13,268 nucleotides of DNA from contig JAENJC010000048.1 of the NCBI GenBank assembly GCA_016844545.1, positions 1 through 13,268 of the forward strand, in the 5' to 3' direction. The notes below the pieces were generated by a model. It saw only the letters and a list, made by a program, of their open reading frames with translations, ran no database searches and was not told the origin of the DNA. The stretch is from Deltaproteobacteria bacterium. GTDB taxonomy: Bacteria; Desulfobacterota; JAENJC01. The translations under genes and the position numbers were made by a program. How positions within the stretch are numbered: position 1 is the stretch's first letter; each line of letters starts with the position of its first letter. This document shows positions 5,690 to 11,860 of the stretch, one piece after another.

Positions 5690-6526
5690 ATGGTGCAGAA
5701 AAATGTTTTAGGCAGGGGAATGGGAGCCCTTCTTCCTGTTGTGGAGGAAGATAAGAAGCTTATACTTTGCGGCATAGAGGAGTTGACTCCCAACAGGCAC
5801 CAGCCGAGAAAGATCTTTGAAAGCGATAAGCTAAGGGACCTGGCTGCATCTATCAAGGAAAAAGGTGTAATACAGCCTCTGTTGGCGCGACGTATCGCCG
5901 GTGGGTACGAGTTGATAGCCGGGGAGCGCAGGTGGAGGGCGGCCCAGATTGCGGGCCTAAGAGAGGTTCCAGTTATCCTTAGAGATGTCAGGGATACAGA
6001 GATGCTGGAACTGGCCCTGATAGAGAACATCCAGAGGGCTGACCTGAACCCTATAGAGGAGGCGGAGGGATACCAGAAGCTCATTGACGAATTCGACTAT
6101 ACGCAGGAGGAGCTTTCTATAAGGGTTGGGAAGGAACGGTCTACAATAAGCAACCATCTCAGGCTTTTGAAGTTGCCTGAACCTGTTAAAAAAGATATTT
6201 CCGAGGGTGTTATCACAACCGGACATGCAAAAGCGATACTCGGTCTTGAATCGCCTCAGAGACAGATTGAAGCTCATGCTGCTGTTGTCAAAAAAGGGCT
6301 TTCCGTCAGAGAGACAGAGTCCCTGGTAAGGAGAATGGCAAAGGGTACGCCTGTAAAAAAGGCACAGAAGACCAGCGCAGACATTGAAAGGGTGCAGGAA
6401 GCACTGATTAGATCCCTCGGCACAAAGGTCAAGATATCTGGAAACAATAAGAAGGGTAAGATACTGATAGAGTATTACTCTTCGGATGAGCTGGACAGGC
6501 TCATAGAGATTCTTAAGGGAGGGTGA
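5690..6526 (+). CDS. parB: ParB chromosome partition protein
   Basis: ParB binds parS centromere sites, spreads as a CTP-dependent clamp and stimulates ParA. The 278-residue protein is complete. An N-terminal LGRGMGALLP segment (7-16) matches the region that contacts ParA. The CTP-binding ParB/Srx domain has GERRWRA (78-84) and ENIQRADLNPIEEA (112-125). A helix-turn-helix lies around 138-162 with the ERSTISNHLRLLKLP segment, and a C-terminal dimerisation domain at about 235-278. AAGAGG precedes the ATG by five bases and overlaps the extended parA frame's stop codon. It is followed after one base by the bactofilin gene, so the two are almost certainly co-transcribed. Unlike parA, its reading frame is intact. 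No parS site was recognised in the window. Confidence 0.96.
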   Translation: MVQKNVLGRGMGALLPVVEEDKKLILCGIEELTPNRHQPRKIFESDKLRDLAASIKEKGVIQPLLARRIAGGYELIAGERRWRAAQIAGLREVPVILRDVRDTEMLELALIENIQRADLNPIEEAEGYQKLIDEFDYTQEELSIRVGKERSTISNHLRLLKLPEPVKKDISEGVITTGHAKAILGLESPQRQIEAHAAVVKKGLSVRETESLVRRMAKGTPVKKAQKTSADIERVQEALIRSLGTKVKISGNNKKGKILIEYYSSDELDRLIEILKGG

Positions 6527-6527
6527 G

Positions 6528-6938
6528 ATGATAGGACGGAAAGAGTCGAGTGCGAGCGATATAAAGGCCTTTCTCGGGAAGGGGAGCGAATTTGAAGGAA
6601 AGCTTACCTTTAACGAGACAGTCAGGATTGACGGGAATTTTAAAGGCCAGATTATATCAACCGGCACCCTTATTATAGGCGATGACGCCGTTATAAATGC
6701 AGAGATTGAGGTTGGAACTGCCGTAGTAAGCGGCAAGATTGAAGGAGGAATAACGGCCAGGGAGCAACTTGAACTCCATCCGCCTGCAAAGGTATCCGGC
6801 ACTATAAAGACCCCTAAGCTTATCATAATAGAAGGCGCAATATTTGATGGGAGCTGTCAGATGAGTAATATAGAGGAGGATAAGAAAGAGGAAACAAAGA
6901 GACCGACCCTGTTGGCCAGGCTTGATGCCGCAGAGTAG
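6528..6938 (+). CDS. bactofilin family cytoskeletal protein
   Basis: A 136-residue bactofilin (formerly DUF583). Bactofilins polymerise without nucleotide into filaments built from a right-handed beta-helix and act as scaffolds for cell-wall enzymes, polarity factors or chromosome segregation proteins. The core runs from about residue 18 to 112 and shows the repeating hydrophobic/glycine pattern, including the early FEGKLTFNETVRIDGNFKG segment. A short polar N-terminus and a charged tail (113-136, rich in Glu and Lys) flank it, as is usual. The ATG follows the parB stop by one base, and its Shine-Dalgarno lies within the parB end (AAGGGAGGG). The position directly after parAB suggests a link to origin positioning, as described for the BacNOP/PadC scaffold with ParABS in Myxococcus xanthus; here that is an inference from gene order. 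Confidence 0.93.
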   Translation: MIGRKESSASDIKAFLGKGSEFEGKLTFNETVRIDGNFKGQIISTGTLIIGDDAVINAEIEVGTAVVSGKIEGGITAREQLELHPPAKVSGTIKTPKLIIIEGAIFDGSCQMSNIEEDKKEETKRPTLLARLDAAE

Positions 6939-6940
6939 TA

Positions 6941-6966
6941 GTAGGGGCGACCCTATGTGGTTGCCC
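6941..6966. repeat. single-hairpin copy of the GTAGGGGCGA repeat
   Basis: Begins with the same GTAGGGGCGA as the double-hairpin element at 1669 and forms GGGCGACC (6945-6952)/GGTTGCCC (6959-6966) around a 6-nt loop, with one G-U pair. The 22-base hairpin matches the one at 9182-9203 at 18 positions. It starts two bases after the bactofilin stop codon. Confidence 0.75.
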
Positions 6967-6974
6967 AAAGATTG

Positions 6975-7006
6975 TATGGTGGGTTAAGCGAAGCGAACCC
7001 ACCATA
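6975..7006. repeat. perfect 11-bp stem hairpin after bactofilin gene
   Basis: TATGGTGGGTT (6975-6985) and AACCCACCATA (6996-7006) are perfectly complementary around a 10-nt loop, AAGCGAAGCG. The sequence resembles the TGGTGGGTT...AACCCACC palindromes dispersed in many bacterial genomes. No T-run follows, so it is not a classical intrinsic terminator. It could nonetheless separate the parAB-bactofilin transcript from the helicase gene. Confidence 0.7.
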
Positions 7007-7049
7007 ACCAGTGAAACTAATAAAAATAAACAAGGAGAATTAAAAAAAA

Positions 7050-8663
7050 TTGGAAAAGAAAAATATTATATTCAGTGACTTTAAATTAAGCAGTGAGGTA
7101 TTAAAGGCCATTTCGGCCATGGGTTTTGAGGAGCCTACCCCCATCCAGGAAAAAACTATCCCTGTCCTTTTAAGCGGCAAGGATGTCGTGGGACAGGCGC
7201 AGACAGGGACTGGAAAGACCGCAGCCTTCGGGATCCCTATTATTGAAAGGATGGATAAGACTAATTTTGGGGTCCAGTCCATTATACTTACTCCTACAAG
7301 GGAGCTTGCCGTGCAGGTGGCAGAGGAGATGAACAAGCTCGGTAAGTTCAAGAAGATACTGGCACTCCCTGTATACGGAGGGACATCCATAGAAAGGCAG
7401 ATAAAGGCCTTAAAGAAAGGGGTACAGGTAGTAGTAGGCACCCCTGGCAGGGTAATAGATCACATAGAGAGAGGAACCTTGAAACTTAAGGATGTCCAGA
7501 TTGTCGTCCTTGATGAGGCCGATGAGATGCTTGATATGGGTTTTGTGGATGATATCACAAAGATACTAAAGGAGACCCCGGACGAAAGGCAGACCCTTCT
7601 GTTTTCGGCAACCATGCCTGATGAGATACTTAAGATATCCAAGCGCTACATGAGGTCTCCTGAAAAGATAAAGATTGCCCTTGATTCCGTTACAGCTCCG
7701 AAGATAAGCCAGATATTCTATGAGGTACGGCCCGCAGAGAAGACGGAGGCGTTGTGCCGTCTTATAGATGCCGAAGACTCAGACCTGTTCCTTGTATTCT
7801 GTCACACCAAAAGGGAAGTGGACGAGGTTTCTTCAAATCTGAAGCTTAGGGGATATGCGGCCGAGGCGATTCACGGCGATTTCAGTCAGGCCCAGAGAGA
7901 CTCAGTTATGAAAAAGTTCAGGGAATCAAAGATAGACGTCCTTGTGGCTACGGATGTAGCGGCTAGGGGTTTAGATATTAGTAATATCTCCCATGTAGTT
8001 AATTACAGCATCCCCCAGAACCCTGAGTCCTATGTACACAGGATAGGAAGGACTGGAAGGGCCGGAAGAGAGGGGATTGCCATAACATTTGTGACACCGC
8101 GCGAGGAAAGACAGTTACGGCTCATCATGGCCGTTTCTAAGTCGAAGATAACTAAAGGGAAGCTCCCGACTATGGAGCAGGTACTGACGGCCCGCACAGA
8201 GAGCCTGAAAGAGAAGATACAGGAGTTTATTGACGACAAGAGGTTTGATTCATTCCTGAAGATGGTAGAGAGGCTTTCAGAGGGTCTTGAACCTATAGAG
8301 GTTGCAGCAGCCCTGTTAAAATTTCACCTTGAGGGTTTCGGCAAGGAAGCTGTCCGTGAAAGCTCAGTATCCCTTGATGATACAGGGGCTGCGCAAGGGA
8401 TGGTCAGACTCTTCATGACCGTTGGAAGGGAGCAGAAAGTCAGTGCTGGAGATATTATAAAGGCTATTGCAGACAAGGCAAATATCCCAGGGAAGGCCAT
8501 AGGCGGGATAAATATATTTGATAAATTCACCTTTGTTGAGGTGCCAAGGGAATCTGCGGAGAAGGTTATAGAGGTCATGCACCAGAGTATTGTATCCGGC
8601 CAGAAGGTGGCCGTTGCCCCTGCAAAGCCGAGAGAAGGCGATAGTAGAGGGGGAAGGAGGTAA
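7050..8663 (+). CDS. deaD: DEAD-box ATP-dependent RNA helicase, DeaD/CsdA type
   Basis: A complete 537-residue DEAD-box helicase that unwinds short RNA duplexes with ATP. Proteins of this kind help ribosome assembly, mRNA turnover and growth in the cold. Motifs in order are the Q motif GFEEPTPIQ (25-33), Walker A AQTGTGKT (50-57), PTRELA (82-87), TPGR (131-134), DEAD (155-158), SAT (186-188), ARGLD (305-309) and HRIGRTGRAG (330-339). The linker to about 445 is helical and charged. Residues about 450-526 match the DbpA/CsdA C-terminal RNA-binding domain, with a short basic tail (GGRR). The start is TTG, with AAGGAG at 7032-7037, twelve bases upstream across an A-rich spacer. No ATG fits the conserved opening. 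The leader is AT-rich. ribH begins 3 bases after the stop, so the two are in one transcript. Confidence 0.95.
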   Translation: MEKKNIIFSDFKLSSEVLKAISAMGFEEPTPIQEKTIPVLLSGKDVVGQAQTGTGKTAAFGIPIIERMDKTNFGVQSIILTPTRELAVQVAEEMNKLGKFKKILALPVYGGTSIERQIKALKKGVQVVVGTPGRVIDHIERGTLKLKDVQIVVLDEADEMLDMGFVDDITKILKETPDERQTLLFSATMPDEILKISKRYMRSPEKIKIALDSVTAPKISQIFYEVRPAEKTEALCRLIDAEDSDLFLVFCHTKREVDEVSSNLKLRGYAAEAIHGDFSQAQRDSVMKKFRESKIDVLVATDVAARGLDISNISHVVNYSIPQNPESYVHRIGRTGRAGREGIAITFVTPREERQLRLIMAVSKSKITKGKLPTMEQVLTARTESLKEKIQEFIDDKRFDSFLKMVERLSEGLEPIEVAAALLKFHLEGFGKEAVRESSVSLDDTGAAQGMVRLFMTVGREQKVSAGDIIKAIADKANIPGKAIGGINIFDKFTFVEVPRESAEKVIEVMHQSIVSGQKVAVAPAKPREGDSRGGRR

Positions 8664-8666
8664 GGT

Positions 8667-9173
8667 ATGCCTAAGGTTATTGAAGGCAAGTTAAATGCAG
8701 CAGGATTAAAGTTTGGCATTGTGGTCAGCCGTTTTAATTCGTTCATTAGTGAGAGGCTGGTGGAAGGCGCGGCGGATGCCCTTGTAAGAAACGGGGCAAA
8801 GGATGGTGATATAACCATAGTCAAGGTCCCTGGAGCCTTTGAGATACCTGCAACCGCAAAGCTCCTTTCCGGCATGGGGTATGATGCCATCATATGCCTC
8901 GGCGCAGTTATAAGGGGTTCAACCCCTCACTTCGACTATGTGGCCTCTGAGGTTTCAAAAGGGGTTGCCCAGGTATCGATGGAGAGCAATATACCTGTTG
9001 TTTTCGGCGTTCTTACGACTGACAACATAGAGCAGGCCATTGAAAGGGCGGGGACCAAGTCCGGGAACAAGGGATGGGATGCTGCAGTGACCGCCATTGA
9101 GATGGTCAATCTTTATAAGGAGCTTGGTTCACGACCTTCCAGAAGGGGTAGGAAGCCGAAGGTTGAGGCATAA
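8667..9173 (+). CDS. ribH: 6,7-dimethyl-8-ribityllumazine synthase
   Basis: Lumazine synthase condenses 5-amino-6-ribitylamino-uracil with 3,4-dihydroxy-2-butanone 4-phosphate in the penultimate step of riboflavin synthesis; it forms a pentamer or an icosahedral shell. Key positions are SRFN (21-24), GAFEIP (56-61), GAVIRGSTPHFDYV with His88 in the catalytic position, GVLTTD (114-119) and ERAG with phosphate-binding Arg127. At 168 residues it is slightly longer than usual because of a basic C-terminal tail (RPSRRGRKPKVEA). AAGGAGG lies in the end of the helicase gene, just before the ATG. Other riboflavin genes and the nusB gene that often follows ribH are not in this window. Confidence 0.97.
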   Translation: MPKVIEGKLNAAGLKFGIVVSRFNSFISERLVEGAADALVRNGAKDGDITIVKVPGAFEIPATAKLLSGMGYDAIICLGAVIRGSTPHFDYVASEVSKGVAQVSMESNIPVVFGVLTTDNIEQAIERAGTKSGNKGWDAAVTAIEMVNLYKELGSRPSRRGRKPKVEA

Positions 9174-9177
9174 ACTT

Positions 9178-9207
9178 GATTGGGCAGCCCTCTGTGGCTG
9201 CCCAATC
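9178..9207. repeat. perfect 12-bp stem hairpin between ribH and ecfT
   Basis: GATTGGGCAGCC (9178-9189) pairs perfectly with GGCTGCCCAATC (9196-9207) around the 6-nt loop CTCTGT. The core is related to the hairpin at 6945-6966 (18 of 22 bases) and to the second hairpin of the 1669 element. It fills the ribH-ecfT spacer and ends 10 bases before the chosen ecfT start, with only a short pyrimidine-rich run (CTTTC) after it. It may act as a weak terminator, an attenuating structure or just a dispersed repeat. Confidence 0.75.
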
Positions 9208-9217
9208 CTTTCATAAA

Positions 9218-10009
9218 ATGAAATTTCTTCAGGACATCACCTTCGGGCAGTATATAAAGGGCGCTTCTATTATTCATACCCTTGACCCGAGGGTGAAACT
9301 CCTGTCAATTTCCATACTGTTGCCGCTGATATTCACCACCCGCGGTTTATTCCCCTTTTTTTATCTGGTATTCACAGCCTACATTGCTGTCACTCTTTCC
9401 GGGATAAGTATCGGTTTTATCCTGAAAGGGCTCAGGCACTTTTTCTGGTTGTTCCTCTTTGCAGCGATATTCCATGCTTTTTTTACGCCAGGAGAGCCGG
9501 TTCCCTATATGACCTGGGTTTCATATGAAGGTGGGCAGGAAGGAGTCATGATAATGAGTCAGCTTATTCTGGCAATTATCTTCAGCAATCTCCTTACCCT
9601 GACAACTCCTCCTTTAGAGCTGACAATGGGACTCGAAAGGCTCCTTTCTCCGTTGAAACGTATCGGTGTCCCTGTCTCAGACCTGGCCATGATGATGCTG
9701 GTGGCCATCAGATTTATTCCTATATTAAAGACGGAGGCAGAGAGTCTCGTAAAGGCCCAGAAGGGAAGGGGGATAGACCTTTCCAGTGGAGGCCTTATCG
9801 AAAGGGCAAAAAATATTCCAGTTGTACTTGTCCCGCTTATTTACAGCAGCTTCAGGAGGGCCGATGATCTGGCAATAGCAATGGTTTCCAGGGGTTATGT
9901 CCCCGGTGCTGAGAGGGGGAGTCTTAAGGAGATGAGGCTTGGTGCGAAAGAGTATGTAACCCTTGGTTTTGTCGTAGTCCTGCTTATATCTGTATATCAT
10001 ACAAGCTAG
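9218..10009 (+). CDS. ecfT: energy-coupling factor transporter transmembrane protein EcfT
   Basis: EcfT (CbiQ family) is the membrane scaffold that couples two EcfA ATPases to a substrate-binding S component for uptake of vitamins or metal ions. The 263-residue protein opens with the family-typical FGQYIKG...LDPRVKLLS (9-30). It has several hydrophobic segments (approximately 29-65, 72-90, 108-130, 154-170 and 246-260) and both cytoplasmic coupling motifs, KGRG (182-185) and VSRGY (223-227), which contact the ATPases. The ATG at 9218 fits homologues but has no Shine-Dalgarno. A TTG at 9176 in frame has GAGG seven bases upstream, but would add 14 residues encoded by the hairpin repeat, so ATG is preferred with some doubt. 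No ATPase or S component lies nearby. A riboflavin role is suggested only by adjacency to ribH. Confidence 0.88.
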   Translation: MKFLQDITFGQYIKGASIIHTLDPRVKLLSISILLPLIFTTRGLFPFFYLVFTAYIAVTLSGISIGFILKGLRHFFWLFLFAAIFHAFFTPGEPVPYMTWVSYEGGQEGVMIMSQLILAIIFSNLLTLTTPPLELTMGLERLLSPLKRIGVPVSDLAMMMLVAIRFIPILKTEAESLVKAQKGRGIDLSSGGLIERAKNIPVVLVPLIYSSFRRADDLAIAMVSRGYVPGAERGSLKEMRLGAKEYVTLGFVVVLLISVYHTS

Positions 10010-10418
10010 AGTTTAAATTAGTATTCTTAATGACTAAACTCAACGGTCGCCCTGGCGTGGGGGGTGCCGATTTTGCACAGACCATGGCTGTAAGACGATC
10101 CGCTGGAGTGATTCATTATGTGTATCTCAGTTGTTTCAATATTTTCTCTAGCAGACTAAACCCCTTTATCCTTCACCATACCCGTAGAACGTCTCCCCCA
10201 TCCCATCTATCTTCCTTATCCGGTGGGCCGTGCCACCCTACCTTCTATCTATGAGCGTTAAACTTGGTTTGTTTGCTAAGAAGGCAAGGTCTGTATGCAT
10301 CTAATAGACACAGAAAATAACACATTTTGACATTACAAAATAATCAATTTCTTGACTCAACCCGTTGCGTGGAATTAATATGGTGTAGACAGTTTTTTGC
10401 CTTTGGAGCAGTAAACAG
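10010..10418. other. 409-base gap without a recognisable gene
   Basis: The gap begins with a weak hairpin GAGTTTA/TAAACTC (10009-10015 with 10035-10041). The middle (about 10040-10250) is relatively GC-rich and contains an open frame of 74 codons whose product is low in credibility. A degenerate palindrome GGTGG...CCACC lies near 10222-10237. The last 120 bases are AT-rich and contain the likely comF promoter. I recognise no RNA family or decayed gene. Confidence 0.4.
10352..10381 (+). promoter_or_regulatory. possible promoter for comF-like gene
   Basis: TTGACT (10352-10357), an 18-base spacer and TAATAT (10376-10381) lie in an AT-rich region 38 bases before the ATG. A second TTGACA (10327-10332) has no good -10 partner. 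The match is moderate. Confidence 0.35.
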
Positions 10419-11114
10419 ATGCCGTCCATACTTTCCTCATTCTTAGACCTCATCTTCCCCCACCGATGCACCTTTTGTGACTCTATCTCTGCGGAAACGA
10501 TTTGCCATAAATGTGCGGACTCTGTAAATTTCATATCTCCCCCATTATGTAATGTCTGCGGTGTTCCTTTTAAATCGGATGCTGTCAAGAGTCATACATG
10601 CGGAGAGTGCATGAAGAGGAAACGCCACTTTGGATGGGCAAGAGGGGTGCTTGTCTATGACGATGCCACTGCAAAGGCGATCCACAGATTCAAATACGGT
10701 CATGACACAACATTTTCCAGGCCTCTTGGCTCTATGATGGCAGATTACCCTCTGGAGAGTTTTGATCTCATCATCCCTGTGCCGTTGCATATAAAGAGGT
10801 TGAGAGAGAGGGGGTTTAACCAGTCGCTCCTCCTGGCCAACGCCATAGGGAAGAGGCAGCGGATACCTGTTGACCCCTATATTCTGAAGAGAATCAGGTG
10901 GACTGTGCCGCAGGTGAACCTGACCGTAAGGGAGAGGAAGGTGAATGTGAGGGGGGCCTTTGAGGTCTGCGGGGATGTCAGGGAGAAACGGATACTCATT
11001 GTAGATGATGTATATACAACAGGCGCAACGGTGAGCGAGTGTTCCAAGGTCCTTAAGGAGAGCGGAGCAAAGGAGGTCTGCGTCCTCACGCTGTCAAGGA
11101 CTGCGGAGATGTAA
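10419..11114 (+). CDS. comF: ComF family phosphoribosyltransferase-like protein
   Basis: A complete 231-residue ComF/GntX-type protein. The N-terminus carries an eight-cysteine zinc-binding region: Cys17, Cys20, Cys29, Cys32, Cys44, Cys47, Cys61 and Cys64. The phosphoribosyltransferase domain follows, with VPLHIKRLRERGFNQS (121-136), VPQVNLTVRERKVNVRGAF (163-181) and the PRPP loop RILIVDDVYTTGAT (191-204). In naturally competent bacteria ComF proteins help take transforming DNA into the cytoplasm. The family is also widespread in bacteria not known to be competent, where its role is unclear, and no other competence gene is visible here. The ATG has TTTGGAG ten bases upstream. It stands alone between two gaps, with its own possible promoter. 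Confidence 0.93.
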   Translation: MPSILSSFLDLIFPHRCTFCDSISAETICHKCADSVNFISPPLCNVCGVPFKSDAVKSHTCGECMKRKRHFGWARGVLVYDDATAKAIHRFKYGHDTTFSRPLGSMMADYPLESFDLIIPVPLHIKRLRERGFNQSLLLANAIGKRQRIPVDPYILKRIRWTVPQVNLTVRERKVNVRGAFEVCGDVREKRILIVDDVYTTGATVSECSKVLKESGAKEVCVLTLSRTAEM

Positions 11115-11151
11115 GAAGTTAGCAATCAGCCATTACCTATGCCAAGAGCTG

Positions 11152-11169
11152 ACACCTGAAACACCTGAA
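11152..11169. repeat. 9-bp tandem duplication ACACCTGAA
   Basis: Two perfect tandem copies (11152-11160 and 11161-11169) lie in the comF-tmk gap, in a section resembling degraded AGCTGA/CTGAAA-type spacer repeats. They end six bases before the tmk -35 element. No function is evident. Confidence 0.5.
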
Positions 11170-11174
11170 ACTCC

Positions 11175-11203
11175 TTGCCCCTACCTCTAAAATCCTATAT
11201 ACT
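11175..11203 (+). promoter_or_regulatory. promoter of tmk, predicted near-leaderless transcript
   Basis: TTGCCC (11175-11180), exactly 17 bases, then TATACT (11198-11203; five of six to consensus). The tmk ATG begins ten bases after the -10 hexamer, so the expected transcription start at 11209-11212 leaves a leader of zero to four bases. No Shine-Dalgarno is present. Confidence 0.55.
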
Positions 11204-11212
11204 ATAGACTCA

Positions 11213-11860
11213 ATGGGTTTTTTCATAACATTTGAAGGTATAGAGGGGTGCGGTAAGTCCACCCAGGTCAAGCTTCTTTCCGAGGCGTTGAACCTGGAGG
11301 GATTTCCATGTATTGCCACAAGGGAGCCCGGAGGAACATATATAGGGAGCAAGATAAGGGAGATACTTCTAAACCCTGACCACAAAGGGATAGCCCCACA
11401 GACAGAACTCCTTCTTTACGCCGCAGACAGGGCCCAGCATATAATCGAACTGATCAAACCCGCCCTTAATGACGGCAAGGTCGTCATCTGCGACAGGTTT
11501 ACAGATGCAACTGTTGCATATCAAGGATTTGGGAGGAGACTTGATTCCTCACTGATAAATAGGCTTAACGAGATTGCATCTCAGGGGTTGCTGCCCGACT
11601 TGACGATCCTCCTTGACTGTAATGTCAAAATTGGAATACAGAGGGCTATGGAACGGAATTCAAAAAATAAAGATATAAGGGACGATAGGTTTGAACAAGA
11701 AGCTATGGAATTTCATGACATGGTGAGGAACGGGTATCTTGCCATTGCGAAAGAAGAGCCTGAAAGGGTAAAAGTGGTTGATGCCACAAAAGATATTCAA
11801 TCTATGCATGGTGAGATATGGGGAATAGTAAATGCCTTTCTCAGAAATAATAGGACATGA
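11213..11860 (+). CDS. tmk: thymidylate kinase
   Basis: Thymidylate kinase phosphorylates dTMP to dTDP with ATP, an essential step toward dTTP. The 215-residue protein is full length and starts with the canonical FFITFEGIEGCGKSTQ, which fixes the ATG. It has the P-loop GIEGCGKST (9-17), the dTMP-site REPGGT (37-42), CDRF (93-96) of the DR(F/Y/H) motif and an Arg-bearing LID region (about 144-161, with RAMER and DDRFEQE). The P-loop lacks the Arg found in the yeast/human type while the LID is Arg-rich, which is the E. coli-type arrangement. The start has no Shine-Dalgarno and lies almost at the predicted transcription start. The 3' end overlaps holB by 29 bases, implying translational coupling. 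Confidence 0.97.
   Translation: MGFFITFEGIEGCGKSTQVKLLSEALNLEGFPCIATREPGGTYIGSKIREILLNPDHKGIAPQTELLLYAADRAQHIIELIKPALNDGKVVICDRFTDATVAYQGFGRRLDSSLINRLNEIASQGLLPDLTILLDCNVKIGIQRAMERNSKNKDIRDDRFEQEAMEFHDMVRNGYLAIAKEEPERVKVVDATKDIQSMHGEIWGIVNAFLRNNRT

Noticed and set aside
6975..7006. Intrinsic terminator after the bactofilin gene
   Set aside because: The stem is perfect, but no T-run follows on either strand; classed as a hairpin repeat instead.
10030..10254. 74-codon open frame in the gap before comF
   Set aside because: No Shine-Dalgarno, no recognisable domain, low-complexity Ser/His/Pro-rich product; likely chance.
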